Shown: positions 10,601 through 22,480, numbered from the stretch's first letter. The stretch: DNA of 64,000 nucleotides from Astropecten irregularis (GCA_963971285.1 OZ020257.1:16940602-17004601); one strand, 5' to 3'. The notes: generated by a model not told the origin, from the sequence alone. Numbers and translations are program-made.

Positions 10601-13600
10601 GGACACGGCCTCAATTTAATTCCTTCTTCTATAATACAGGTCTGCACCTGACGTTGTTCATTGAGCAACCTGAGTACATGGGAATATTCTCTCCTGAATC
10701 GGGTGCCCGTGTAGCCGTTCACGACCAGGACACCAAGCCTATACCCGAGGACAACGGCATCACGACAGCTGCTGGCCTTGCCACGTCCATAGGGGTCAGG
10801 CAGGTAAAAAAAAAAACCAGAAACTATCAAACATTCGATCAAGAGAAGAAATCCCGGTACAAATGTTGTTAAGCAGCAATAACTGAAGCACATATGAAAT
10901 GTACACATTATTCATCTACAGGAATGCATACAGTACAACAATGTCGTATGTTTTTCTGATATTTTTATATTTTGAGGCTAAATCTGATACTACACGTATG
11001 TGTTTCCAAAAAAGTATCAAAAGAGCGCCCTCAGTCGGTGGAAATGGTTTGTCGCTATGAGAGACATTTATCTTTTTACACCGGGCGACAAGCTGTGTGT
11101 TATGTACGTCCATCATGGAGAAAGGAAAACGTTCTCCAAGAAAATTATTAGGCAGTGTACAAGGCAGTGTTTGGTTTTACTTTTAAAAAAAATATATGAA
11201 ACGATCCCTGACATTAACGTCTTTGCGATCCATTGCATCAGGATTACATCCAGCGACTTGGTCTGCCATATGGCAACTGCAGCGACGGCACCGATACTGA
11301 CTTCAACTCTACCGAGGCTAACGGCTATGGCTACTCGATCAGCGCATGTAACAAGTACTGCTTACAGAGGGCGATGTTTGAGCGGTGCAACTGTGTCACG
11401 GACATACTCATCGATTACGCGCCCAAATGCAGTTACATCAACACAACACAACGTACGTACTGATGATGCATTTTGAGAAGTGAAGCCTTACAACGAGCGA
11501 AAATCTAACAGTGAAGTGTATCCCGAAAGCTTTGTTAATTTCTGAGCAAAATATGAGGGCGTCCGAAGAGATTATTTCTTACCTAAATAATGGTCTAGAA
11601 TGGCGAAATTGCTGAATCCCATAAAGCTGTACGAAATAAATATAGTTTGTTGTGCTTGACTCACACTGTGAGGGCGTCCTCTGTTGCTATGCGCCTTGCA
11701 GCAGAAATATACACAAATTGGGAAAATCCATGCATTCTGACTTATTGAGATCCTGAGATATGAATTTGTATCCAGATAACAGAATCCATATTGTAGCAGT
11801 ATAATCATTACGCACATTCAGTATCGCTGTAACAGGTCGAAATGGCACTTCTAGCTCTGTATCAACAGAAAGGACAGCCATGATACTTATATTTAAAATT
11901 GGAATACAATACATTCCAAAAACCACATACGAATAAACTCTTCTATCCAAACTTCCTTCTTCTAACTGTTGATCTTCAACTGACCTATGAATGTTCTCAT
12001 GATACTTAAAAAAAAAACAGTGTTAAGTCGGTGAAGATGTGTGCGGTATTTTGCACTTTAATTTAAAATTTGTTTTTCTACTGCAGAGACGTGCCGACGG
12101 GCCGTGGAAAACCTCTATGAGAGTGGCGTTTTGGAGTGCAAATGCCCTACAGCATGCAGGTATGAATCTTTAGTTTGGTTGCCTTACAAACATGTAAACA
12201 AACATGTTTGTGTATGAAACTGCGTTCGTAATACAATGACAAATGAGTGGTAAAATTTCCAGCCCAAAACATAGTTTACACAGAATGACCGCCATTTGTG
12301 TTTTAGTCAGGATCTAACATGGTTCCTTTGTGGTGTTACAGTGAGACAAGTTACAAGCTCAGCGTATCATCATCACGTTGGCCTTCCGAGAGATACGAGG
12401 TACTAGACCTAACACTTAACAGACTAACTTTCCATTCGTCAGTCACTTTTCCATTCGCTAGAGGCGAGGCTTGGGATTTATAGTTTTCTACCGCCATTCT
12501 GTGTTCTAAATGAAATGAAGGGCTTGAGATACATGGCGAAGCTGGAGCCTTTCTTCGGCTTCGTCATGTGGCCCAATCCCTTGATTTCGTTTTGTGGTCC
12601 TCAAATGGCGGTACCGAAGTAAGTCCCAAGCCTAGCCTCAAGCCAAGCCCATGATAAAGATGTAGAAATACTGTATATAGGTGAATATGGTAGACTCAAT
12701 TTCAGTCGGTGAAGCAGAAAGAAAACGCAATGAAGGCTAGAAGGAAGGCGAAATATGATGATATTGACATTTTTGCGGGTATTTAAGCACGCTTTACTTG
12801 ATGTGCACAAATCACAATTCATTATACCATTTGCTTTATAGTAACGATTAAACATGTTCATTTTGAGCATCGTTCGGGTTTGTTTTTTTTTCAAAAACGT
12901 TTTTCCACGAGTATGTGTATTAGGTCACGTTGAGATTAACAATCCTCTGCAAATAGTGATGTATTTTCAGAATGCTGTTGGGTTCGAAATAAAGCTTATA
13001 GCTTGGTATAGGTGTCAGTTCCATACCAGATTGTTTTTAACGTCGCTGTTTAGTAATCTTTGATCTGTGTTTTATTCTCCGTTCGTTTGGCAGGAGCATT
13101 TGCACTCGCGTATCTCAGCGGTTAATCCTAAAGCTGCGAGGTTGATGCAGAACGTGGAACAGACCAGGTAAACCTGGACGTGGCATTGTTATTCCGTAAT
13201 TAATGGTAGCAATTACTTGCTTTTCCCATAAAATACAAAGTGGATGTGATGAAGACGTAATACATTTTTTGTTCAACCATCAAGAAGGCCTACCCAATCC
13301 CCAACATTGATGATTCCCTTAACAATTTGTCAGGCTGGAAGTGGTTCTCCACTTTGGACCTGACATCGGGTCATTGGCAGGAGGAGTTGGTAGAAGACAC
13401 GAAGCAGAAACCGAGGAAGTTATTGTCTTTGCTAACTACAGTCAAGAAGGAACCTACCATAATTGAGACGGTGTTCGAGCGCCTAAAGGGCTGGCCTTTT
13501 CACACGATGTTCAAATGAACCTCGTAAGGCTTGCGACTTTTTCTCATGCTTGAGAATTTTCTCAAAGATTCACTAGGGACGTCGGTCACTCTCAAGCATT

Positions 13601-14456
13601 GATATCCTTTCACATGGTGACACTTTTATAAGATTTCTCAAGCATGAGAAAAACTCACAAGCCTTGAGAGATTTTTAGCACCGTGTGAAATGGCCTTTAG
13701 AAGAGCGCGGCCGAAGCTTAAGCCCAAAAAAAATGCGAGTTGCTAAGGAAGAATATTCTAACTATTTTGGAATCGTGTCAGCTAGGCGATGGGGTGGCAA
13801 CGGATCCTACAAAGATAGCTCGATAAGGCTGTGAGAGGCTGTGAGCCATCACCCAAATCGTGAAGAAGGCTTTTGTCAACCTCGTTACAATTTCAAGCGC
13901 TGACAGGAATAGTCTGGTTCCCTTCCAGGAAGAATCTCGTCCGTCTGAGAATCTACTTTGAGGAGTTGAACTACCAGTCCATCATACAGTCCAAGAAATA
14001 CACGGTAAGGTCGTGTCCCCAATCTCTGGCTGCGGTTGCAAAATAACGCGCCAGCCTATGGACCTTTACGAAATAAGACCTGAGGATTTATTTACCTACC
14101 TCAATTTTATGCCGTAAATAAAATTAAAGATTTGAGATACATGGCGAAGCTGGAGCCTTTCTTCGGCTTTATCAATCTCTTCGTTTCGGTTTAGGGCCTC
14201 AAATGGCGGTAGCGAAAGTACCAAGCCTAGCCTCAAGCCTAGTTTCGTTTCGTAGAGGCCCTCATTCATTCAATATTATTTGTGCTTTCTGCAGATCGAG
14301 ACTCTCTTGGGCAGTCTGGGCGGCCTGTTCGGTCTATACATTGGCTTCTCCGTCATCACCATATCAGAGGTCGTAGTCTTCTTCTTCAGACTTATTAAAG
14401 TTCTTGTCAGCTGGGGACATCGTCCGGGTAACGGCGTCAAACCTGTTGTGTATTAA
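7649..14456 (+). CDS. DEG/ENaC channel subunit, gene A (10 exons, 713 aa)
   Basis: Exons are 7649-7683, 8709-9890, 10021-10127, 10640-10803, 11242-11452, 12087-12159, 12342-12399, 13094-13167, 13929-14004 and 14295-14456. They sum to 2142 nt and all have GT-AG borders and consistent phase. The small first exon (MEYGTTTFDGR) was chosen because it ends in phase 2 and joins in frame; Met22 is the fallback start. Family hallmarks run in order: gating motif His60-Gly61, TM1 about 75-98, FPAVTVCNMNR, EYGNCFTFN, a Cys-rich region (ACNKYCLQ...ERCNC), ECKCPTAC, YFEELNYQSI, and TM2 with GGLFGLYIGFS. DEG/ENaC subunits form trimeric, amiloride-sensitive Na+ channels of the plasma membrane. The linker after TM1 is Ser/Thr-rich and holds two RRRR sites (302-305 and 317-320). 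The pore triplet is G-F-S. A poly(A) signal is at 14498. Ligand and ion selectivity cannot be read from the sequence. Confidence 0.9.
7877..8061 (+). repeat. 52-bp direct repeat flanking an 80-bp spacer (gene A intron 1)
   Basis: 7877-7928 and 8009-8061 are nearly identical ('CACCATTGTAT..ATTCTTCA' ... 'AAAAATAAGCAGAGTTAA'). The spacer 'TGGCGCTCACAGTGCTCTGC' matches 44850-44924. Confidence 0.8.
8246..8376 (+). mobile_element. Palindromic MITE (family B, GGGTCGATTTCAC ends)
   Basis: Ends GGGTCGATTTCAC and GTGAAATCGACCC are inverted, and the interior has 'GCGATCGATCGTAGGGCTTC'. Related copies are at 31745-31864, 46854-46968, 49518-49666 and 58965-59098, with a partial copy at 14935-15004. Confidence 0.85.
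10388..10458 (+). repeat. Family E short repeat
   Basis: 'GTGTGATTGGCCAGCGCGTT' and 'GCAAACTCTTGGTGGCGCAC' match copies near 4048, 16058, 22812 and 50015. It lies in gene A intron 3. Confidence 0.7.
10481..10610 (+). mobile_element. Foldback MITE (family D)
   Basis: The inverted ends GGCCGTGTCCCAATTCTCTGG are exact, with a CTGCAGC-rich interior. Diverged copies are at 14503-14610 and 32554-32678, and half copies at 14011-14066. It sits in gene A intron 3, about 30 bp before the exon 4 acceptor. Confidence 0.85.
12461..12640 (+). mobile_element. Foldback element (family C)
   Basis: The ends GAGGCGAGGCTTGGGA and 'AAGTCCCAAGCCTAGCCTC' are inverted, and the middle 'GGCGAAGCTGGAGCC' faces 'CTTCGGCTTCGTCATG'. 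Related copies are at 14120-14260, 49700-49832 and 59120-59296. Confidence 0.75.
13275..13518 (+). pseudogene. Ty3/gypsy-type reverse transcriptase fragment in gene A intron 8
   Basis: Translation gives AYPIPNIDDSLNNLSGWKWF then STLDLTSGHWQEE. This matches the Ty3/gypsy reverse transcriptase block of the form P-[IL]-P-x-I-D-D-x-L-x-L-x-G-x-x-x-F-S-x-L-D-L-x-S-G-x-x-Q. It is only about 35 recognisable residues and stops before the catalytic YxDD block. What follows (VEDTKQKPRKLLSLL...) does not continue the domain, so it is a relic inside the intron. Confidence 0.75.
14120..14260 (+). mobile_element. Foldback element (family C), copy in gene A intron 9
   Basis: 'TGAGATACATGGCGAAGCTG' and 'GGCCTCAAATGGCGGTAGCG' match the copy at 12461-12640. 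It ends 35 bp before the final acceptor of gene A. Confidence 0.65.
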
Positions 14457-14502
14457 AGAAAAATACATTCTTACCGGACTGAGCCTTGTTTCAAGTTAAT
14501 AA

Positions 14503-15004
14503 ACTCTGGCTGCGGCTGCGAAATAGCACACGTACCTATGGCAGTCGCTAGCCATTGGCTGCAGCCGTTTCAATAGAATAGTGTGTTATTTCAATTTGCA
14601 GCTACAGGTACACAGATTTGGATAAAGCTAGGCACAAATATACCTTATGCATTGACGAAATTGTGACTGCAGTTACAAGAGTTAGTGTACATGGTGGTCA
14701 GGCTGTTTTTCACCTAATGAGGGCGCACTGTTGAAGCCTCTTTCGGGCCTGATACAGGGCATGAAATTATGCTGTGCCCAAATTGTATCTTATAATACAG
14801 TATAATAATTATGAATCGATTGTAATATAAAAACAAATTGTAAATAAACTTGATGTGTAAGTATGAGATATTTTTCAGACCCAAAGATGGCGCCTGGTGT
14901 AGCGCCCTCACTTGATGAATTAATTTATGATATCAATCACGCAATGCATCACAAGTCCTACGATTGATAGTAAGTTACGATGATAATGGTGAAATGTGGA
15001 CCCC
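14503..15004 (+). repeat. Repeat cluster after gene A
   Basis: A family D foldback (14503-14610) is followed by a stretch bounded by GAGGGCGCAC (14718) and GTAGCGCCCTC (near 14900), then half of a family B element (14935-15004). No gene is seen here. Confidence 0.55.
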
Positions 15005-15116
15005 AGGCTACTCAAGCAAGATGACGTCAGAACCAGACTTCATAAAGCGCCCTCTACAGAACGATTGAAAAAAAATTATTGCAGCAAAGTTTACATTTTG
15101 ATTATGACCCCCACAG

Positions 15117-16461
15117 AGTATCGACGATAACGCTGTAAGCTTAATTTTGAATAATATTTATCATGTTACTTTAAACATTATTTGGCAGGAAGCAACTCTT
15201 TTAGGCATTAGTTATGTGGAGTTTCGACCTATAGTCTGGCCCATTTTGTAAACGGTAGTTCTACAGATGTAATGTTTTTTTGCAGACTTAATACATGTCC
15301 ATCGAGTTACATGTGGGTTCCCACTTTCCACAAGTTGTACGCCGAGTCTTTCATTTGGGTAGTCCTATTTCATGGGGAATTGGCGGGCTTTTAATATTGT
15401 ATTGTTGCGTGGATAACGTAATATGACACACAATTTAATCTTTTTATCTCCAGTTCATCCCAAAGTATCAACCATGCCTCAAACTGCTGATAGCTGGGTA
15501 AATTGCTATTTATATTGAATGTTATACTGATTAACTCTTTTAGCACAGGGAATCATATACATTCTATATTGATTCAGCATGAAGTATAATTACTTTGACT
15601 GCAACGCGTAATTTGATTAAGGGTCCGTCCATTAAGAGTTTTCCTTCTATATTCGACTATTCTACATGTACCCTTCCGAACAAAATTAGTTTTGAGTTTG
15701 AACTGCCATTAAATAAATATTGAGACTACCTTGGGTTGAACATCTATGAATTAAAAGCAATGTTCATCAAATAAAGCTAATGGCCCTTTTGGGGTTGCAT
15801 ACTATTTGCGCAACTTTTTCATCACCATGTTTGATGTTGTTTGTTCCGTATACCAAGTATAATGAAAGGCCTAACTTTCCACATCGTTGAAGCGTTGCTG
15901 ATCGTAAGATACTGATCTGATTAAGAAAACAAAACCCAGCAATACGATCGATTTCAAATGTGCGCTGCCAAACGTTTGCAACACGTCGGCCAGTCACAAT
16001 GCGCGAAATCTGTCGACGTCCACCCATTCCAGATGCGCATTGGACCGACAAAATGTCGGGCATTGTAATTGGGCAGTGTATTGCAAACTCTTGGGGAGTA
16101 CTATTTGGAATAATTGATTTCTCTCCTGAATAAGGAAACACATGGGACTGTTTCCTGTGCTCTCTGGGCAAAATGTATCGTTCATTGTGGAATGGGGCCG
16201 CTCCAGAATTACCACCAAATTTACGATTCCTGTTTTAAAGGTGCACGTTTGTTTTATCCCCACTACTAGTTACCAACAATCGGCTACCAGTGAAAAGAAG
16301 CAACTACAGATTGTGGATTGGGTTTTCAGTCCCTACCTGATTCTGTGGGTTTTACCCAGAATATTACTCTGGGGTTTTCCTCCCACCTCTAAAACTGTCT
16401 CTTCTTCTCATTATCTTTCCATAACAGGTTTCATCAGGCTTACGAGCTACAGTGCCTTTGA
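15117..16461 (+). CDS. 3' exons of an unidentified gene (75 C-terminal residues)
   Basis: Five short candidate exons, 15117-15134, 15189-15247, 15286-15358, 15454-15497 and 16428-16461 (TGA), all have AG/GT borders and join in one frame over 228 nt. They spell SIDDNA, EATLLGISYVEFRPIVWPI, LNTCPSSYMWVPTFHKLYAE, FIPKYQPCLKLLIAG and FHQAYELQCL. The aromatic, hydrophobic composition suggests a membrane or secreted protein, but I do not recognise it. AATAAA signals follow at about 16495-16505. Upstream exons were not found between here and gene A, so it may be a truncated gene. The run of matching phases is the main support; the 18-nt first exon is the least certain. Confidence 0.4.
16058..16112 (+). 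repeat. Family E short repeat
   Basis: This is a diverged copy of 'GCATTGTRATTGGSCARYGY' followed by GCAAACTCTTGG. It lies in the last intron of the unidentified gene tail. Confidence 0.55.
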
Positions 16462-17399
16462 CACTTCTAAGGAATCCTTGGTATCATTACCAGAAATAAA
16501 TAATAAAGCTGTATTATATTTTTGCTTCGGGCTGCCGAGCGCCTTAAACCCTCAAAGTGATACCGATAAGGAGTCGCAGGACACGGGACCGGTGCTGTTC
16601 GATCGTTGGTCATTGTGAGTCCATGCGACTTGAAACAATTCATTGCCATGAATTTCAATAATCAACCAATTAAAACACTAATGAGGTTTAAGTTGGTACA
16701 TTATTTATTCAATCCATTTTAATTACCTCGTGATATATCAATCATTATTATTATTAACGTCTTTCAAGTATAATGAAACAAATACCTATGCAAACACTGC
16801 CTTATTTACGCTTTTCATTTCAACCTTTAAAATGATAGTTTTCAATTTTTATGTAATCACTTAGTCTGTTTAATAACACTCGATTGGTTTTACGGAAGCT
16901 TTGTGGTTTAAATTAGCAGATCCATTAGGCCTTTTAGGTTTGTTTGCTGCTATCACCCTCCCTCAGTCCGATGGCACGCGACGTCGTAGGCATAGTCAAG
17001 AGGCACCCACCATCCCATCTAGTCCCTTACCAAGCTCGTCATATATACAGTTGGTCTCTACGTGATGGCATGCAAGATAACAAGAGTTTTAAAACATCTT
17101 GAGTGACATCAATAAAACTAAAGCTCGTTTTCAAGATCGTATTCCTGATCCACTGGTACGGATTAACCCAACTCATCATGAGGTAAGAACATCCACAGTA
17201 TTTATTAAGTTCTGATTTTCAGTTTTTACAAGGTATGGATTTTTAACCCTTTTCTCGCTTTGCCCATGCTGAAAATGAAGAGATTTAACCCACCAGGATC
17301 CACAGAAGGTCGCCAATGACGTAACTACATTGATATTTCTGAGGAGGGCAAACTAGGAACACCAATATTCCAGAGGCACCGCAGACAAGACTTACAGGA

Positions 17400-17714
17400 A
17401 TGAATACAGTACGATTCAGTAACAGTCATCTGTGAAAAATTAATGTCAGTCCCATACGATGCCCACTTTTTGAGAAAACAGTGAAAAACGGCCACAGTAT
17501 TTCTTAAGTCTTTTCTCTTTTATTTTTGATCTTTTAAAAGATCTAAAAGATTTTTGGTCGTTGTTTTACTAATTTCTGGATAAAAACACCATTTCAGGCG
17601 GGAAAATGTCAACGGTATGTTTCATACCCACCATCTTCATACCCATAAGTTATACGTACATCCGTGAAAATGTCTGTTTTTGGTCTCTTACCAAATATGA
17701 TACTACCTTTAGCA
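17400..17714 (+). mobile_element. TTAA MITE (family A), copy 2, 5' end lost
   Basis: It matches copy 4 (34286-34656) from 'CAGTAACAGTCATCTGTGA' to 'GATACTACCTTTA'. The left inverted end is missing. The surrounding 16462-18113 holds no convincing gene; a 42-codon ATG ORF at 16972-17100 is unsupported. Confidence 0.75.
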
Positions 17715-18113
17715 TACTCCACACATCCATAAAAGAGTTTATACATGGTGTCTCCGCAAACCTTCTTTATCGAAAATACTTTGGCATGAAATTATAGCAT
17801 TTTATACACTCAGAAAGGACAAAAAAAATCAGTCTTCCAGTGGAAAGAGCCAATTACTGAAAATATGCATCCGGTTTCTATCACGTACAATCTAGTTTAG
17901 AATTGGCAATTTCGGCTCATTCACGGTGGAAGATCCTGAAGAATACCACTGATTTAACCAAATAGTCCGTATACAAGGAACGCGTGTATTTTCGCTGCGT
18001 CTTGCATGTTTTGTTATAAACAACTATGCAAGTCTCTCGCTAAATGCCAAATGGAATCTCAGTTATGTAATTAATTCATCCTGAAAAAAAAAACGACTGT
18101 GGTTAATACAGAC

Positions 18114-18464
18114 ATGATGCCGACAGGGATGGTGTGTCTAGTATCAAACAGGGCTGTTGTGTGCATACTGTGCTTATTCGTGCTGTCGTCTGTGGGATAT
18201 GCAGTGATAACCTTTCTCGGCGTATATAGCTGGAGTTATATTGAAGCTTTTCCAGCCAACAAAAGTGTTGCGAGAGGTTCAGGATTGGCACAATTTGCCA
18301 ACGTGGACATTTTTGTTCTAGTGTCTGGCTTCTTGCCGTCCCGTGATCTTTGGCGTAACATGTAACTCCCTACTCGGCCTTAAACACAGTGCCATGCCGT
18401 TACATGTCTCTGAACGTCACAGTCAGGAGTGCCTATTGCCAACAGGTGGCCTGATTTCAATTCA
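18114..18464 (+). pseudogene. Possible decayed single-pass membrane protein fragment
   Basis: An acceptor-like TTAATACAG is followed by ATGATG and an ORF with one strong N-terminal membrane helix (VVCILCLFVLSSVGYAVI), then a stem-like stretch and DIFVLVSGFLPSRD, stopping at 18363. A second frame continues from about 18343 (VTCNSLLGLKHSAMP...) to a donor CAG|GTACGT at 18465. The layout of a short tail, one helix and then a lumenal stem resembles type II Golgi enzymes such as the beta-1,3-galactosyltransferase group. I cannot confirm that. A frame change near 18355 would explain the break; an unannotated intron or chance are alternatives. Confidence 0.3.
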
Positions 18465-19526
18465 GGTACGTAAAAAACAAATCATTCTGAGTTCCAATAC
18501 AATTTTTGAATTTTCATGCACCTTGGTTGAAAGTAACATGTTTTCCGGTTTTCACAAGTTAACTTAAAAGAAACTGTATACGTGGTAAGTCACGTGAATA
18601 ATGATAACAAGGTTTATTTTTATTGTCCGTCAGTGAAAATATTCTTCTTGGTTCTTCGATTTGCGTCACACTTTCATCAATACACTCTTGCTATTTCAAA
18701 ATGGAGTATACTTGAGGTTATTTTTGTAGATTTTCTCGCGCCGTTTCTCCTTGGAACTCCTTGTTGGTATCCGCGACCTTTAGGGGTAGGCCTGTCTGAA
18801 TTGCCAGACTGTCTTGATGACATTTAGAGGTTAGGCAGTATACCCTGACTTCATGAGGCCCTCAACCTCGTCACGGTGGCTGTAGGTCTTGTTTACGGGG
18901 CCAACTTTTCGGAAATACCACGAAATGTTCTTCTTCCCTTGTGTCATTTATAGTTTGTTTGTTTTCAGAAGCAATATTTGAGTTAGTTTTAATTGTTCTG
19001 GTTATCAGAAGAATTTCGTTTTCCAACCAATTCTGTTTCATACCCAACAAAGTAGTTATTATATCATATAGGCCATATAAAGCTATATTGTACTCTAAAA
19101 TATTGGGCGAAGACGTAGTCTTCCTCGTGCTAATAATTGTGTAACTTAGGAACTCACACGTCAGGGCTAACTGCTATTAATATGCCTGTACAGTTTTGGT
19201 CTTCTCTCTGAAAATGAGGGCGCTATAATTACAGTCCCCCCCCCCCCACCCCCTCCCCTTTGTGGGTGCACAGCACTGAACACATTTCCATTCACCATAG
19301 TGCAAGAATCCCAAAGTTCGCAGTGCAACTGCCCCGCCCATCCAGGAGTCTCTCAGGTTTTGCAACAGTGCTGACGATTCATTCTTTGAACCTTAATCTC
19401 TCAACTTCTTTACAAATCTGTGCTTTTGCTGATGAGAATTTTCGCTAATCATCCCGTGAACAAAAACGACCGAAAAAATGTGGAGATTTTTTCTCCACAA
19501 AACAGACTAGTCGTCAATTTTCTGGA
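18465..19526 (+). other. Intergenic DNA before the lectin cluster
   Basis: No gene is recognised. A C-rich run (about 19236-19258) is the only simple repeat. Similarity to the lectin-unit 5' flank begins near 19527. Confidence 0.5.
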
Positions 19527-19836
19527 AGACACAATACTTCAATTGCACGACCCGCACAATTAGGCCTAATGGTTTGGGAATGCACATTTTGATAACTGGG
19601 TCGGCCCATTATATTGACCTATTTAGTATTGAGCAAGGAAGCAAAAAACATTCATTTCGTATGGATAAAATTGATGTGCACTGAAATTATAATAATATCT
19701 GTCATAAATAAGCTTTTATAGGCCGACTGTCTAATGTTACCGACTACTGCTTTTAAGCCGTCCATCGTATCGGTTTCATTTAGTAGCGGTGTACACACGG
19801 CGACACCACGCACCGTTACACCAGAACACTCTAAGC

Positions 19837-20355
19837 ATGGCCACTCTCAAAACCGTTTCTGCTTTCTGCATTGCAGTAGCAATTCTCGAGTCCCAGTTTT
19901 GGGTCGCACCAGCCTGCATGCCGTGCATTAAGCCGTGGGTAAATTTCAAGAACCACTGCTATCGCCTGGTGCACGAGCACAAGACCTTCTCGGACGCCGA
20001 GTCCCGTTGTCAGGGGTTCTCACGCCTAGGGAGACCGTCTCACCTGGCGGCCATCAGAAGCCAGGCGGAGAACGACTTCGTCACAGCTTTAATCAAGGCG
20101 GCGAACTTGAACAGCCAATATTTCTGGCTGGGCTACCGTCGTGCGTGCGTGTCTCAGCCTTTCATGTCCCTCGATGACAATGAGCCAATTACCTACACCG
20201 ACTGGCACAGAACTTATCCAAGACTCGGTTCATCTTATTCTGCGTTCCTTTGCGTGATGATGTATAATTCGCCTTCATATTGGATCAACTACCCGTGCAC
20301 ATATCATTACAGATTCATCTGCAAGATGCCGGACAGAAATTCAGCTGAACTGTGA
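19837..20355 (+). CDS. Secreted C-type lectin 1 (172 aa, intronless)
   Basis: The ATG (GCATGG context) starts a signal peptide (MATLKTVSAFCIAVAILESQ, cleavage near Ala26), followed directly by a single C-type lectin domain. Six cysteines fit the long-form fold: CMPC, NHCYRL, SRCQGF, FLCVMM, YPCTY and FICKMP. FWLGYR occupies the place of the WIGL motif. The Ca2+/sugar motif EPN or QPD is absent after DW, and the WND position reads WIN, so classical Ca2+-dependent mannose or galactose binding is doubtful. Such lectins in invertebrates usually act in pathogen recognition or agglutination. It is the most diverged of the three copies and has the longest variable loop (HRTYPRLGSSYSAF). The ORF could start upstream at a GTG, but the signal peptide supports this ATG. 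Confidence 0.88.
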   Translation: MATLKTVSAFCIAVAILESQFWVAPACMPCIKPWVNFKNHCYRLVHEHKTFSDAESRCQGFSRLGRPSHLAAIRSQAENDFVTALIKAANLNSQYFWLGYRRACVSQPFMSLDDNEPITYTDWHRTYPRLGSSYSAFLCVMMYNSPSYWINYPCTYHYRFICKMPDRNSAEL

Positions 20356-22480
20356 TTTGCATTCACCGATCACGAGTCAAGTCACCGCGTCGGTAATTTC
20401 TTCTACATATTTCCGCCTTACATCAATAACCGAACTGCTACATTCACTTCAGATCTTTCGCTCATCAACCAATTGGACAGTTTTCTTGTATTTTGTTTAA
20501 CCATCCTCTGCACACGGATCGTACGATAATGCTACAATGCAAAGCAAGAAATGAGCCTAACTGAACGAACTAATTGAGGTAGAGGCCCCCTGAAACGTTG
20601 CAGAAGTGTCATAGACTTTAAAAGGCTAGCGCCATTCCCGACTCGCCCACCGTCCCCATCCTTGGACAGCTCGAGACAGCCGTCAGTTGTGATCTGTTCC
20701 AGGCCGATGTATTCGACGTCCACGCTGTCACATTACACCGACTCCAACCGACTAATTCCACGAGCTAATCCAACATCGGTCAACCTGAAGCCAGTTGTCT
20801 TTAAACTACCTGTGGAGACTTTTCTTCAGTCAAGTCGAACATTATTTGGCCCATTTTCAATAACGCATCTTTAAAACTTAACACATCCATTGAAAAGGGA
20901 CTTTTTTAAATTTATGCTTTTGATCGCGATTCTGCTTTGATTGAAGCACACCAGAGCTTCAAATTGAGTAAAAAAGACAACCAACTCTTGAGCGAGGAGG
21001 CATCAGTTAAAATTCGGATTTATAACAAAAACAGTTACGAACTCTTTACACGTCTTTGTGTGACGTTTTAGCACAATCATTTATTAGCACAAAATAATTA
21101 TCTGTACAAGCGTATTTTTGTTTCATAAAAACGTGTTGCTCACGTATTCTAGTTTCTTATGTTTCTAATGTCACACGCATGTGTATTTGACTGCGTATAG
21201 TAGGGCCTGTTCGATGCCCTATCTTTAACACACATCCATCGGAAAGGGACTGTTTAAAAAAAACGATGCTTTTGATCGCGATTCTGTTTTGATTGAAGTA
21301 AACCAGAACTTCAAATTAAGTGAGAGACGACATTCGACACTTCAGCGAAGAGTCCTCAGCTCAAATCCGTGCCGAGTTAAAAAAAAAAAAAAAAAAAAAA
21401 AAACAATTACGAAGTCTGTACACTCCTTCATTAACAAGACTTTTTAGCACCACCATTAATTGGCACGAAATTATTAACTTAACAAGCGTCTTTGTGTCTA
21501 ATTAAAACGCGTTGCTCGCGTATTTTAGTATGTAATGTCACATGCATATGTATTTTGACTGAGTAGGGCCTGTTTGAAATTGCTACATGTTGGAACGGTT
21601 ATAACAGTTCAAGAAGAATGCAAGAATTTGTTTCGTGAAATTTGTGATTAATTAAAGGTGACGAAATACATGTGAATTATCATGTTCAGCCGATTGTTTC
21701 TTTATGATTTTGAATTCAGAAACAAGAGCAACAGGAAGCCTTTTTTAACCCATGTCGGTGCTTTTTAATTCGCTCATTTCATTATAGGAAAACACCACGT
21801 ACGTATTCTTTTTTCTTCTTGTTGTTCATTGTTGTTTGGTTATGGGCGACAAAATTAATTGCCAGCAGGACTTGATCTTATGGCTCAGCATTTTGCCATT
21901 GAAACAAGATTCATTTAGTGTGGTGCAAAAGTGCAGTTAGGTGATAAGCGCGGTGAATGTCTATTTCGTTTCTGGGTCAATTCATCTGTGATCTCTTTTA
22001 CTGAATGTAGGCCCCTACAAAAGGAAAAGTCGTGAGTAGAAACTATACTTTTTTATTCAACTTGAAGTCCAGCAGATGAAAAATTAGCTTTGGGAGAGCG
22101 GTCTTGTTGTGCCCATGCATGGAATGAATGGTTGAATTTGCAGTAGTGATGTATACTGCCCACACTTGACCTATGGCTGCAAAATAGGGAAAATAACAGT
22201 AGTTCTGCATTTGTATGCAAATTTAAACGTCTATAATCGTGAGTAAAATATCGTGTCATCGGGGCACCAAACAGCGATAAACACTTTGATTTGTGCTAAA
22301 AGCTGTAATTTTCGTGGAATTTTGAGAGACCTACCCCATCTCAACCTGTTTTGTTACCATGTCATGCACACTGTTTCTAGTCTTCAAAGAGCGGATTTCA
22401 GTTGTCAAACCATCACTAAAAGGGTCAGTTTACCTTTAAAATTTGAATGCTTTTGTTTGTTTGCTTATTCTTTCGTTGGT
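20356..22480 (+). repeat. 3' flank of lectin unit 1
   Basis: This is non-coding and homologous to the flanks of units 2 and 3. It contains an internal tandem duplication (about 20880-21229 and 21230-21575, both starting 'ACACATCCATYGRAAARGGA') and a poly-A tract of 24 (21380-21403). From about 21740 to 22470 it matches 30040-30745 after unit 3. Confidence 0.8.

Noticed and set aside
15767..16618. Overlapping ORFs on both strands between 15767 and 16618
   Set aside because: They cover a family E repeat and the last intron of the gene tail; no domain was recognised.
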